A stretch of 64,000 nucleotides of DNA from CANMXU01 sp052030545 (GCF_052030545.1 NZ_JBPDIH010000001.1:620001-684000), one strand, 5' to 3'; numbered from the stretch's first letter, positions 52,318 through 61,304 are shown. Translations and numbers: made by a program. The notes: generated by a model not told the origin, from the sequence alone.

Positions 52318-53787
52318 ATGACCGTAGAACAATTCGACCCAAATGCTCCTAAAGCGAGTAAGAAAAGCAGTAACTCTGCCGAGAGCCAAACAACCACGTT
52401 AGATATTCCAGCTAAAATGATTGATGAGCAGCATCAAGCCGTTGTTGATAATACAAAAAACAACAAAGCAGACGGCGCAAAAGTGGGTTTTGTTAGCCTT
52501 GGCTGTCCAAAAAACTTGGTCGACTCTGAGCGTATTCTTACCCAGCTTCGTACTGAAGGTTATGATGTGGTCAATTCTTATGATGATGCTGAATTGGTGA
52601 TTGTAAATACCTGCGGTTTTATTGACTCAGCAGTACAAGAGTCGCTTGATACGATTGGCGAAGCGCTAGCCGAAAATGGCAAAGTATTAGTGACCGGTTG
52701 TTTGGGCGCGAAAAAAGATGAAATTGTTGAATTACACCCGAATGTACTTGGTGTAACAGGCCCGCATGCCTACGATGAAGTGTTAAATCAAGTACACGAA
52801 CATGTGGCTAAGCCGGTTCATAATCCGTTAATTGATTTAGTGCCTGATCATGGTGTGAAACTTACCCCTAAACATTATGCCTATTTGAAAATATCAGAAG
52901 GCTGTAATCACCGTTGTACTTTCTGCATTATTCCGTCAATGCGCGGCGATTTAGACTCTCGCCCTGTAGGCGATGTATTAGGTGAAGCGAAACGCTTAGT
53001 CAACGCTGGCGTTAAAGAGTTACTGGTAATTTCACAAGATACATCAGCGTACGGTGTAGATGTAAAACATAAAACTGATTTTTGGGATGGCATGCCGGTT
53101 AAAACCCACATGCAGCAGCTTTGTGAAGAATTATCAAAGCAGGGTGTTTGGGTGCGTTTGCATTATGTTTATCCGTATCCGCATGTTGACCACATTATTC
53201 CATTAATGCGCGATGGGAAAATTCTGCCGTATTTAGACATTCCATTTCAGCATGCCAATAAACGTATTTTAAAATTAATGAAACGTCCTGGCAGCTCTGA
53301 ACGGGTATTAGAGCGCATTAAAAAATGGCGTGAAATTTGTCCTGAATTGGTCATTCGCTCAACCTTTATTGTTGGTTTTCCGGGAGAAACTGAAGAAGAG
53401 TTTGAAGAGCTTTTAGCCTTTTTAGAAGAAGCACAGCTAGATCGTGTTGGTTGCTTTAAATACTCACCAGTAGAAGGTGCAACCGCCAATGACTTACCTG
53501 ATCATGTATCAGATGAAGTGATGGAAGATCGCCTACAACGCTTTATGGCAGTACAAGCCAAAATAAGCGCTGAAAAATTACAAGCACGCATTGGCCAAGA
53601 ATACTTGGTATTAATTGACGAAGTGAATGAACTTGGCGCGGTAGGGCGTTCGTACATGGATGCACCAGAAGTTGACGGAAAAGTACACCTTTCTGATGAG
53701 TTTGACGTAAAACCAGGTGATCAAATTTGGGTGCAAATTATTCATGCCGATGAACATGATGTTTGGGGCGTTCGAGTAGAAGACTAA
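52318..53787 (+). CDS. rimO: Ribosomal protein S12 methylthiotransferase RimO
   Basis: Radical SAM enzyme that adds a methylthio group to an aspartate of ribosomal protein S12. The N-terminal UPF0004 domain begins GFVSLGCPKNLVDSERIL. The radical SAM cluster motif is CNHRCTFC near 197-204. The C-terminal TRAM domain ends DVWGVRVED. At 489 residues it is about 50 longer than E. coli RimO. The extra part is a polar, low-complexity N-terminal extension (residues 1-57, SKKSSNSAESQTTTLDIPAK) before the conserved domain. An internal start at codon 38 (MIDEQHQ) would shorten it, but the upstream ATG is the first available. Confidence 0.95.
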   Translation: MTVEQFDPNAPKASKKSSNSAESQTTTLDIPAKMIDEQHQAVVDNTKNNKADGAKVGFVSLGCPKNLVDSERILTQLRTEGYDVVNSYDDAELVIVNTCGFIDSAVQESLDTIGEALAENGKVLVTGCLGAKKDEIVELHPNVLGVTGPHAYDEVLNQVHEHVAKPVHNPLIDLVPDHGVKLTPKHYAYLKISEGCNHRCTFCIIPSMRGDLDSRPVGDVLGEAKRLVNAGVKELLVISQDTSAYGVDVKHKTDFWDGMPVKTHMQQLCEELSKQGVWVRLHYVYPYPHVDHIIPLMRDGKILPYLDIPFQHANKRILKLMKRPGSSERVLERIKKWREICPELVIRSTFIVGFPGETEEEFEELLAFLEEAQLDRVGCFKYSPVEGATANDLPDHVSDEVMEDRLQRFMAVQAKISAEKLQARIGQEYLVLIDEVNELGAVGRSYMDAPEVDGKVHLSDEFDVKPGDQIWVQIIHADEHDVWGVRVED

Positions 53788-53793
53788 GGCCTT

Positions 53794-53832
53794 AACGGTA
53801 CAATATAACGGTACAATATAACGGTACAATAA
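53794..53832 (+). repeat. Three 13-nt tandem repeats
   Basis: AACGGTACAATAT is repeated three times, starting at 53794, 53807 and 53820 (last copy ends AA), immediately after the rimO stop codon and just before its terminator. Confidence 0.85.
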
Positions 53833-53835
53833 TTA

Positions 53836-53876
53836 GGTTACCAATGTGCTTGTCTCGCATGTTGGTAACCTTTTTT
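53836..53876 (+). terminator. Rho-independent terminator of rimO
   Basis: GGTTACCAA and TTGGTAACC form a 9-bp stem with a 17-base loop, followed by six T residues. Confidence 0.9.
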
Positions 53877-54088
53877 CTTTTTATTCTAATTTTTTCTATT
53901 TCGCATGAACTCAATGTTGACTTGTCTTCAGTTACTATTGTCATCTATTTTTATTCTACCTGTTGATATTTAAACTGAATATTTCAATGCTTTGCGCGCT
54001 AACTCTTAACCTTTTCTAAACCATCATTGCCTTCAAAATAGCGTTTATATTTGAGCCTGCGCTAGTTTTTGATCTTAGATAACGAAAT

Positions 54089-54129
54089 GTAAATATTGTT
54101 ACAAATGATAACGATTTGCATTTACATAT
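54089..54129 (+). promoter_or_regulatory. Fur-box-like site upstream of the TonB receptor
   Basis: TGATAACGATTTGCA at 54108-54122 fits the 7-1-7 Fur pattern, within AAATGATAACGATTTGCAT. The outer 8-mers ATGTAAAT (54089-54096) and ATTTACAT (54122-54129) form an extra inverted repeat. It lies about 75 bp before the receptor start codon, suggesting iron-dependent repression. Confidence 0.68.
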
Positions 54130-54203
54130 CTTCATTTAGTGGTTATTATCCAATTAATGAGTTTTTACTCTAATTAAATTCTTATAAATCACGGGAAAAC
54201 AAC

Positions 54204-56333
54204 ATGAAAGAGCTAAAGTTATCGACTCTTGCTATCGCAATATTGCTAACAGGAACCGTTAGTGCAAATGAAAACACCAACAAAAGTGATATGGAAGTCA
54301 TCGAAGTTAATGGCAGCTACTTAAAAGGATATAACGCTCATAGCGCTAGTGGGGCATCTCGCCTAGAACTAGACATTATCGATATTCCACAATCTGTATC
54401 TGTTATCACCGACAGTCAAATGAAAGACTTTCAATTAATTGATATTGACTCAGTTTTAGATACTGCAACCGGGGTAAATGTTGAGCGTATTGAAACGGAT
54501 CGTACTTATTATACAGCTCGTGGTTTTGATATTACCAACTTCCAAGTAGATGGTGTTGGCTTGCCACTTAGTTCTGGTAACAACCATGCTGATGAAGATA
54601 CCGCGATTTATGATCGCATTGAAGTTATTCGTGGTGCTAATGGTTTAATGACTGGGGTAGGTAACCCGTCAGCAACCATTAACTTTATTCGTAAACGCCC
54701 AACTATTGAAAATGAATTCTCAGTAAATGGCACCTTAGGCAGTTGGGACAATAAACGCCTAGAGCTTGATGGCACTTATAATATTTCTGACAGCACCGCA
54801 GTACGTGGTGTAGCGGTAGTGCAAGATGCAGACTCTTATTTAGATCGCTATCAGAAAGAAAAAAATATTTTTTACGTATTTTTAAAACACCAATTCAGTG
54901 AAAACACTGAAATTTCACTTAGCCATACCATTAACGACTCTAAAGCAACCGGTAATAACTGGGGCGCAAACCCATTATTTTATACTGATGGCTCAGCAAC
55001 GGATTACGACGTATCAACCAATACTTCGGCTAATTGGTCAAATTGGGACATTAAAAAGCAAAATACAGTGTTTGAAGTTAGTCACTTATTTGACAATGGT
55101 TGGCAATTAAGAGGTACCTATTCACATAAAAGTACCGACGAAGATACTGAATTACTTTATGTTTACGGTACGCCGGATAAAACCACTGAATTGGGCTTAA
55201 ACGGCTGGGCAAGCGAATATGACAACGACGACAGTCACGATTTGTTTGACTTGTATTTAACCGGTGAATTTGAATTATTTGGCCGCGAACATGAATTTGT
55301 GGTTGGCGCAAACCATTCATCGATGGAAGGTGAAGAAGTCTCGTTATACGATTACACCACTGGTAATGGCTTCCCAGTAATGCCACCTTTAACTGAGTGG
55401 GACGGAAATACGCCAAAACCGACATTTGCTGACGGTCTTACAGGCTCTGATGTTACTCGCGATCAAAATGCGGCTTATTTTACCGCGCGCTTTAGTATTT
55501 CCGACAATTTTCATGTAACTGCTGGCGGTCGTCAAAACGATTGGCAAGTTAAAGGTGATTCATACGGCGTTGCTCAAGATGCTAGCGACTCACAATTTAT
55601 TCCTTATATTGGCGGCGTTTATCAATTCGCTGATGGCGTTGTTGCCTATGCAAGCTATACCGAAACGTTTGTCTCGCAAACCGAGCTTGATATTAACGAC
55701 AATGTGCTTGATCCAATTACCGGTAAAAGCCAAGAAGTGGGCATTAAAAGCAGCTTATTTGATGATAAATTTTTAGCGACCGTTACTTATTTTGAAACCC
55801 GTCAAGAGAACGTTGCCCGATACGATGACCGTTCATTACCGGGTGACGCGCGTTATATCGGTACTGAAGGTGTTGAAAGTTCAGGTTTTGAATTTGATTT
55901 AGCCGGTGAATTGCTACCGGGTTTACAAACCAGCATTGGTTTTACTAGCTTCGAAATTAAAGTTGATGATGAAGTTGATGCTAATGTTGCCGACTATACC
56001 CCTGAAATGCTGTTCAAAGCGGCGGCAACTTACACAGTACCAGAAATTGAAGGTTTTACTGTGGGCATGAATATGCGCTGGCAAGATGATATTTCACGTT
56101 TACAAGGCGTTGTTGGTGAAGGTTTTGCGAATGCTGGTGAAGAAATTGTCACTAAACAAGATGCCTATGCGGTTGTTGGTTTAATGGCGCGTTATGAATT
56201 TACCGAGCAGTTAGCTCTTACGTTAAATGCTTACAATGTTACCGACGAAAAATATCTCAATAGCCTGTATTGGGCGCAAGGTTATTACGCGGCACCTGTT
56301 AATTATTCTGCAACGATTAGCTGGAAACTGTAA
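54204..56333 (+). CDS. TonB-dependent siderophore receptor
   Basis: 709 residues. A signal peptide ends TGTVSANE. The plug domain starts with the TonB-dependent pattern IDIPQSVSVITDSQMKDFQL and ATGVNVERIETDRTYYTARGFDI, typical of ferric hydroxamate/catecholate-type (FhuA/FhuE-like) receptors. A 22-strand barrel follows and ends YSATISWKL. It imports a ferric siderophore across the outer membrane using TonB energy. A Fur-like box precedes it and a terminator follows, then a PepSY gene in the same direction. This gene pair is a common iron-uptake arrangement. Confidence 0.95.
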   Translation: MKELKLSTLAIAILLTGTVSANENTNKSDMEVIEVNGSYLKGYNAHSASGASRLELDIIDIPQSVSVITDSQMKDFQLIDIDSVLDTATGVNVERIETDRTYYTARGFDITNFQVDGVGLPLSSGNNHADEDTAIYDRIEVIRGANGLMTGVGNPSATINFIRKRPTIENEFSVNGTLGSWDNKRLELDGTYNISDSTAVRGVAVVQDADSYLDRYQKEKNIFYVFLKHQFSENTEISLSHTINDSKATGNNWGANPLFYTDGSATDYDVSTNTSANWSNWDIKKQNTVFEVSHLFDNGWQLRGTYSHKSTDEDTELLYVYGTPDKTTELGLNGWASEYDNDDSHDLFDLYLTGEFELFGREHEFVVGANHSSMEGEEVSLYDYTTGNGFPVMPPLTEWDGNTPKPTFADGLTGSDVTRDQNAAYFTARFSISDNFHVTAGGRQNDWQVKGDSYGVAQDASDSQFIPYIGGVYQFADGVVAYASYTETFVSQTELDINDNVLDPITGKSQEVGIKSSLFDDKFLATVTYFETRQENVARYDDRSLPGDARYIGTEGVESSGFEFDLAGELLPGLQTSIGFTSFEIKVDDEVDANVADYTPEMLFKAAATYTVPEIEGFTVGMNMRWQDDISRLQGVVGEGFANAGEEIVTKQDAYAVVGLMARYEFTEQLALTLNAYNVTDEKYLNSLYWAQGYYAAPVNYSATISWKL

Positions 56334-56353
56334 CGGAATTGGATTAATTAATA

Positions 56354-56389
56354 AAAACAAAACATTGCTTAGGCAGTGTTTTGTTTTTT
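56354..56389 (+). terminator. Terminator or attenuator between receptor and PepSY gene
   Basis: AACAAAACATTGC and GCAGTGTTTTGTT form a 13-bp stem (one G-T pair) with a 4-base loop and a T-run. It sits 21 bp after the receptor stop, so the PepSY gene is expressed only by read-through or from a separate promoter. Confidence 0.85.
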
Positions 56390-56407
56390 CGTTTTTGGGA
56401 TCTAATA

Positions 56408-57496
56408 ATGAGAAAAAAACTGTTTAAATGGCATTCCATTTCAGCCTTGATAGCACTTATTCCGCTAATGGTTATCGCAGTCACAGGCAGTATTTTGGTG
56501 TTCAAAGTTGAAATTGACACCTGGTTAATGCCTAAGCACATGAGCGTTAATGTTGACGGTTCGGCGCAAAGAAAAAATTTGAATACGCTAATTGATAATG
56601 TCGAGTCAGCACACCCAAATTTTTTGATGGGAAGTTGGGAGTTATTCGATGATAAAACGCGAGCCGATACTGCCTATCTTATTGAAAAATCCAGCGGACA
56701 CTGGTACAAAATGTATCTTAACCAATATAGCGGCGAATTATTATCAACACCGGTAACGGTTGAGCACGATATTACTGATTGGTTATTGTCGCTTCATTAT
56801 ACTTTTTTACTCGATTTTACTGGTACAGTTTTAGGTTCGGTATTTGCCATTATTTTACTGTTTCTCGGTATTAGCGGTATTATTTTATATCGTCAGTTTT
56901 GGAAAAAATTATTCACTTTACGCTTTCGCGCGGCAAAGCGAATTTTTTATAGTGATGTGCATAAATTTTTTGGCATTATCTCATCGCCGGTGTTGATTAT
57001 TTTAGCGGTAACTGGCGGTTATTATAATATTGCCGCTGTGGTACATGAAGTTACTGAACACATCGAACCACATCCTTTATTAACCAAACCTTTATATCGT
57101 GAAACAATTGACTTTCAAGCCTTACTCGAGCGTTCAAAACAAGATATTCCAGACTTTAACGCCACGTATTTTACTTTTCCGTTTGAGCCTGAATTACACC
57201 TGACTTTTTATGGTGAAGTGCCAACCGGCAATCCGCTAACCAGTGAATATGCCAGTACAGTCACTTATGATAGAAGCTCAGGCGCTTTAATGGCCGCATA
57301 CGATATTCGCGCAGCGTCAAATATTAATGTCGTTGTTGACACCTTTAGAAAATTACATTTTGGCTATTTTGCTGGGCTGCCAAGTAAAGTTATTTGGAGT
57401 TTTTTAGGCTTAACTCCACTTTGGCTGGCGTTAACAGGGTTTTACTTTTATTGGTTTAGAAAACGTAAACCACGTCGAAAAGTATTAGCGAGTTAA
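56408..57496 (+). CDS. PepSY-associated transmembrane protein (iron-uptake linked)
   Basis: 362 residues from the ATG at 56408; an earlier ATG at 56381 lies inside the terminator stem. Four helices (about 10-30, 142-163, 190-212 and 335-355) flank PepSY-like periplasmic regions. Conserved histidines appear in WHSISALI, LSLHYTFLL, HKFFGIIS and LHFGYFAG. It resembles the PepSY protein at 7222. Members beside siderophore receptors are thought to reduce ferric siderophore or heme at the inner membrane. Because the receptor terminator lies just upstream, expression may be lower than that of the receptor. Confidence 0.88.
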   Translation: MRKKLFKWHSISALIALIPLMVIAVTGSILVFKVEIDTWLMPKHMSVNVDGSAQRKNLNTLIDNVESAHPNFLMGSWELFDDKTRADTAYLIEKSSGHWYKMYLNQYSGELLSTPVTVEHDITDWLLSLHYTFLLDFTGTVLGSVFAIILLFLGISGIILYRQFWKKLFTLRFRAAKRIFYSDVHKFFGIISSPVLIILAVTGGYYNIAAVVHEVTEHIEPHPLLTKPLYRETIDFQALLERSKQDIPDFNATYFTFPFEPELHLTFYGEVPTGNPLTSEYASTVTYDRSSGALMAAYDIRAASNINVVVDTFRKLHFGYFAGLPSKVIWSFLGLTPLWLALTGFYFYWFRKRKPRRKVLAS

Positions 57497-57528
57497 TCGG
57501 GAACAAATACCAACTGCTGAGCTAAATA

Positions 57529-57562
57529 CAGCTGACATTTATGATTAATGTCAGCTGTTTTA
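57529..57562 (+). terminator. Rho-independent terminator
   Basis: CAGCTGACATT and AATGTCAGCTG form a perfect 11-bp stem with a 7-base loop and a short T-run after the PepSY gene. Confidence 0.88.
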
Positions 57563-57635
57563 ACCTCGTTTTTACGTTATCCTTTTCAGTTGTCGTGCGA
57601 GATTTTTAACGATAACTTCAAGCATTACTGAAAGG

Positions 57636-58721
57636 TTAATTAAGCCCTTGCCACCATTTTTGCTGATGGCTGAACGAATCAACGGCAATAGGTTCACCGA
57701 CGATTGGTGTAATTAACGCGACATTATTGCTATTGGCTAACTCTGTAATTCGCTCTAGCGGTTCATACCAAGCATGAAATGCTAAATCGAAAGTACCATT
57801 ATGAGCGGGCAGCATTTTTTTACCTTGTACGTCGATATGCGCTTGTAAGCTTTGTTCGGGCGTCATGTGCACTTCTGGCCAATCTTTATCGTAAGCGCCG
57901 GTTTCGATAAGCGTTAAATCGAAAGGTCCGTACTTCTCTCCAATGGTTTTAAAACCGTCAAAGTAACCACTGTCACCACTATAAAAAATAGACTGCTCAG
58001 CGCTTTTAATTACCCAAGAGCCCCATAATGTATTGTTACTGTCGCTGATACCTCTGCCTGAGAAATGCTGAGCAGGTGTTAACGTTAGCGAAAGCCCACT
58101 TAACGTTGTACTTTGCCACCAATCCAATTCGGTAATGGCATTGCCGTTTACGCCCCAATTGATTAAGTCTTCACTTATGCCCAATGGCACAATAAAGTGT
58201 TTTACTTTATTGATTAGTGACTTGGTTGATGCTTTATCAAGATGGTCATAATGATTATGAGAAATTATCACACCTTCAATCTCGGGTAATTGTTCAATGG
58301 TAATGGGGGCTTGGTGAAAACGTTTTGGTCCGATAAAACTAAAGGGTGACGCGCGCTCTGAAAATACGGGGTCGATTAACCAGTACTTGCTGTTGGCTTT
58401 AAGTAAAAAACTTGAATGCCCTAACCGAAAAAGGGTCATGGTGTGGTTCGGTAAATCCGCCAATACCTCTGCTGTGATCGCTTGAGCTGGAATAGGTCGT
58501 TCAGGCGCAATATCAACACGTTTTTCAGTAAAATAGCGTTTGATATAACCTGGTATTTTGCTCAACGACATTGTGTCAAAGCTGACATCGTTTTTAAATT
58601 TTCCAAGTTCAAATTGTGGTGATTCAACATAGGCCGCTTTATTTGGCTGTGATGTTAATAACGTACATGCGCTCAAAATGACTCCTAAAACAACTAAGGT
58701 TGTTAGTACTTTGGTTACCAT
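57636..58721 (-). CDS. Metallo-beta-lactamase-fold lipoprotein hydrolase (NAPE-PLD/UlaG-like)
   Basis: 361 residues with lipobox LSAC (about Cys19). The body is the MBL-fold metal-dependent hydrolase family of the NAPE-PLD/RomA type. Visible are LIDPVFSERASPFSFIGPKRF, the zinc motif SHNHYDHLD, IFYSGDSGYFDGF and MLPAHNGTFDLAFHAWYEPLERI. It should sit in the periplasmic face of a membrane and cleave a phospholipid-like or lactone bond; substrate unknown. It diverges from the TetR regulator with two operator-like palindromes between, so it is the probable repressed target. Confidence 0.88.
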   Translation of the reverse strand: MVTKVLTTLVVLGVILSACTLLTSQPNKAAYVESPQFELGKFKNDVSFDTMSLSKIPGYIKRYFTEKRVDIAPERPIPAQAITAEVLADLPNHTMTLFRLGHSSFLLKANSKYWLIDPVFSERASPFSFIGPKRFHQAPITIEQLPEIEGVIISHNHYDHLDKASTKSLINKVKHFIVPLGISEDLINWGVNGNAITELDWWQSTTLSGLSLTLTPAQHFSGRGISDSNNTLWGSWVIKSAEQSIFYSGDSGYFDGFKTIGEKYGPFDLTLIETGAYDKDWPEVHMTPEQSLQAHIDVQGKKMLPAHNGTFDLAFHAWYEPLERITELANSNNVALITPIVGEPIAVDSFSHQQKWWQGLN

Positions 58722-58743
58722 AAATTTTAACTCTTTTGTAAAC

Positions 58744-58793
58744 TACACTGTGTAGTGTAAATGTTTTTATTGAAAAGTAAACTGTTCAGTGTA
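58744..58793. promoter_or_regulatory. Two TetR-type operators in the divergent region
   Basis: TACACTGTGTAGTGTA (58744-58759) and TAAACTGTTCAGTGTA (58778-58793) are 16-mers with inverted TACACT/AGTGTA half-sites, starting 34 bp apart. They lie between the metallohydrolase and tetR starts (58721 and 58832), as expected for autoregulated TetR divergons. Confidence 0.82.
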
Positions 58794-58831
58794 AAATTGT
58801 TTGAATTTATTGATATTGAAACTGAAAAGTT

Positions 58832-59428
58832 ATGGCGCGAAGTACTGAAAAGAAGCAAGCAATTCTTAATGCGGCGATAAGTGAATTTAAAAATAATGGC
58901 TTTGCTAATACCAGCATGGACCAAATTGCTATGGCAGCAGCGGTGTCTAAACGCACCGTTTATAATCACTTTGCCAGTAAAGATATTCTCTTTGAAGCGA
59001 TTTTAAATCAAATGCTGACGTTATTTTCGGCAGCGGTTTGCGTAAAATATCAACAAGGTACACCTATAGTCGAGCAGCTTACACAAATAGCAGAGCAGGA
59101 AGTTGTACTCTTGTCAGATCCTGCTTTTGTTGATTTAGCTAGGGTAATAATGGCTGAGATGATGCATACGCCTGAGCGCATTAATAGCGCGATGAAGCAA
59201 GTGGAAAGTCGAGATGGTGATTTAATTAGCTGGCTAAACGCAGCAGTTTGTGATGGCGTGCTTAATATTAGTGATACAAGCTTTGCCGCTACGCAATTTT
59301 ACTCACTCATCAAAGCATTTTGTTTCTGGCCGCAAGTTGTGCAAGGGCAAGCATTTCCAGATAAAAAACAACAAAGCATGATCATAGATTCAGCTGTCAC
59401 CATGTTTATTGGCGCTTACAAAGTTTAG
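58832..59428 (+). CDS. TetR/AcrR-family transcriptional regulator
   Basis: 198 residues. The N-terminal helix-turn-helix is clear in AILNAAISEFKNNGFANTSMDQIAMAAAVSKRTVYNHFASKDILFEAIL (residues about 10-57 overall). The C-terminal ligand domain resembles the TetR_C group with DLARVIMAEMMHTPERI. It should repress itself and the divergent metallohydrolase gene through the two palindromes. The FabG4-like reductase gene is 69 bp downstream in the same direction and may be co-regulated. Ligand unknown; lipid or aromatic compounds are typical. Confidence 0.92.
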   Translation: MARSTEKKQAILNAAISEFKNNGFANTSMDQIAMAAAVSKRTVYNHFASKDILFEAILNQMLTLFSAAVCVKYQQGTPIVEQLTQIAEQEVVLLSDPAFVDLARVIMAEMMHTPERINSAMKQVESRDGDLISWLNAAVCDGVLNISDTSFAATQFYSLIKAFCFWPQVVQGQAFPDKKQQSMIIDSAVTMFIGAYKV

Positions 59429-59497
59429 AACAACAAAAATGGGGGGGCGCCATTTTAGTGCTACTCATTTTAGAATTAACAGTTAAAGGAGAACTAG

Positions 59498-60856
59498 GTG
59501 CCCGATCGTTATCTTACATTTAGCCAGTCAGCATTTGGCAAAAAACTATTACCACTTATTGGTTTGCCTATGCCAGCAAACTTAATACGAGTCGGGGGAT
59601 CGCCAGAAACCTTAGTTGATAATATTTTACTCGTAGATGCCAAAACCAATACCAATGAAAAAGAGGCAGATTCGCTCTTACACGATATTTTACAAGGCCA
59701 TTTGACGACAAACGCAAACGCGCAACAAATTGGTGGTTTGGTCGTTGATGCAACATGGCTAACAAAGGTCGCAGATACCGATTGGCTGTATCAGGTTTTT
59801 CACGACAATATTCGAAGCATTAAAGCGAGCGGTAAAATTGTCTTGCTGGCTCGTTCACCTGAAACCTGCCAAGATTATCAGCAAGCAAGTGTGCAACGTG
59901 GTTTGATCGGTTTTATTAAATCAATCGCTAAAGAAGTCGGCCGAAAAGGGATCACGGCTAATGTTATTTATACCGATAACATCACTAATGGTTACCTTGC
60001 GGCGCCGCTTCGTTTTTATCTTTCATATCGCAGTGCGTATGTTAATGGTCAAGTGACTCAAGTTAGCGAGCAAAGCGTTACGCAGCAATCACAGGGCGAA
60101 CATATTGCTACTTGGCATCAGCCTCTTGCTGGCAAGGTGGCACTTGTTACTGGCGCTTCGCGCGGAATAGGTGCTGCAATCGCGAAAGTGCTCGCCAGAG
60201 ATGGCGCTAAAGTGATTGGCTTAGATATTCCTCAATTGCAAAGTGAACTTAATGTCACCATGTCGGCACTTAATGGCGACTCGTTATGCGTTAATATTAC
60301 CGATGAAAATGCCGTTGATTTAATTGCACAGCATATTACTGAGCATTATGGCGCCATTGATATTGTGGTGCATAACGCGGGTATAACGCGTGATAAAACG
60401 CTTGCTAGAATGTCAAAAGCCCATTGGCAACAAGTGATGCAAGTGAATTTACAAAGCGTGATTGAAATTAACGAACATCTTTTAAAGCAGCAATGTATCA
60501 ATCAGGGGGGCCGTATTTTATGTGTCTCTTCAATTAGCGGTATTGCCGGCAACCTTGGTCAAAGTAACTATGCGTTATCGAAAGCGAGCATTATTGGTTT
60601 GATTGAGAACCAAGCTAAGTTATTGGCTTTACAAGGTATTACCATTAACGCGGTCGCGCCAGGTTTTATTGAAACCCAAATGACAGCAGCCATTCCGCTA
60701 TTAACACGCTTTGTTGGCCGTCGAATGTCAGCACTGTCACAAGGTGGCTTGCCAGAAGACGTTGCTGAATCCATCGCCTTTTTAGCTGCGCCACAGGCTC
60801 AAGGTATTTCGGCTAATTTAATCCGCGTGTGTGGTTTAAATATGATGGGCGCATAA
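59498..60856 (+). CDS. FabG4-like long 3-oxoacyl-(ACP/CoA) reductase
   Basis: 452 residues from a GTG start with TAAAGGAGAA upstream. This is the high-molecular-weight FabG form. The N-terminal half is a degenerate Rossmann-like domain starting LTFSQSAFGKKLLPLIGLPMP. The C-terminal half is a full short-chain dehydrogenase with VTGASRGIGAAIAKVLARDG near 217-236 and the catalytic series SSISGIAG-NLGQSNYALSK. It reduces 3-oxoacyl thioesters with NAD(P)H, in fatty-acid or polyhydroxyalkanoate-type metabolism. In many relatives it is followed by a thiolase and dehydratase gene; here those are absent and a repeat region follows. Confidence 0.92.
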   Translation: MPDRYLTFSQSAFGKKLLPLIGLPMPANLIRVGGSPETLVDNILLVDAKTNTNEKEADSLLHDILQGHLTTNANAQQIGGLVVDATWLTKVADTDWLYQVFHDNIRSIKASGKIVLLARSPETCQDYQQASVQRGLIGFIKSIAKEVGRKGITANVIYTDNITNGYLAAPLRFYLSYRSAYVNGQVTQVSEQSVTQQSQGEHIATWHQPLAGKVALVTGASRGIGAAIAKVLARDGAKVIGLDIPQLQSELNVTMSALNGDSLCVNITDENAVDLIAQHITEHYGAIDIVVHNAGITRDKTLARMSKAHWQQVMQVNLQSVIEINEHLLKQQCINQGGRILCVSSISGIAGNLGQSNYALSKASIIGLIENQAKLLALQGITINAVAPGFIETQMTAAIPLLTRFVGRRMSALSQGGLPEDVAESIAFLAAPQAQGISANLIRVCGLNMMGA

Positions 60857-60861
60857 GGTCT

Positions 60862-61180
60862 GCTAAAAGCTAAAAGCTAAAAGCTAAAAGCTAAAAGCTA
60901 AAAGCTACAAGGCACAAGCTACAAGTAGCAGTGATTAGCTGCAAGGAGTAAGCTACAAGCGGTAAGTGATTCCGCAACAAGTAAGCCTTTTGTTTCAAGC
61001 CGTAAGCTGCAAGTTAACGATGTCTAACTTGCAGCTTTATTCTTTTATCTTTTCTTTTTCATCTTTCAACTTTCAACTTCTGGCTTTTATCTTGCCGCTT
61101 AAATCTTTCAACTTCCGGCTTTTATCTTGTCGCTTTTTCCTTTCCGTTTTCGCCTGTCATGTTTCAGTCATTTAATTGTC
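60862..61180. repeat. Heptanucleotide repeat region with inverted symmetry
   Basis: GCTAAAA repeats six times perfectly (60862-60903) and decays into GCTACAA/GGCACAA variants to about 60985. AAGCTGCAAGTTA (61004-61016) and TAACTTGCAGCTT (61025-61037) form a 13-bp hairpin. Rightward, complementary-sense units appear: CTTTCAACTTC-x-GGCTTTTATCTTG-x-CGCTT occurs twice about 35 bp apart from 61070. A 69-codon low-complexity frame here is not a gene. The rest up to 61304 is leader for the next gene. Confidence 0.85.
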
Positions 61181-61304
61181 ATCAGTTTGTAAAACTCCTT
61201 CTTTAGTGTTTCGCGTCAAAATTTGTTCCTAAAAATATGCTTAAACAAGGCAATTTTTCATCAGGAAGATTGCGACGAAAAACAAAATGAGACAAGGCAA
61301 ACAC

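Noticed and set aside
58727..58969. 80-codon minus-strand frame across the TetR operators
   Set aside because: It overlaps the clear tetR coding start and the palindromes; no protein features.
60862..61037. Repeat region as a CRISPR array
   Set aside because: The unit is a seven-base head-to-tail repeat with no unique spacers and no cas genes nearby.
60966..61175. 69-codon frame in the heptamer repeat region
   Set aside because: Encodes only Phe/Leu/Ser low complexity created by the repeats; not a protein.
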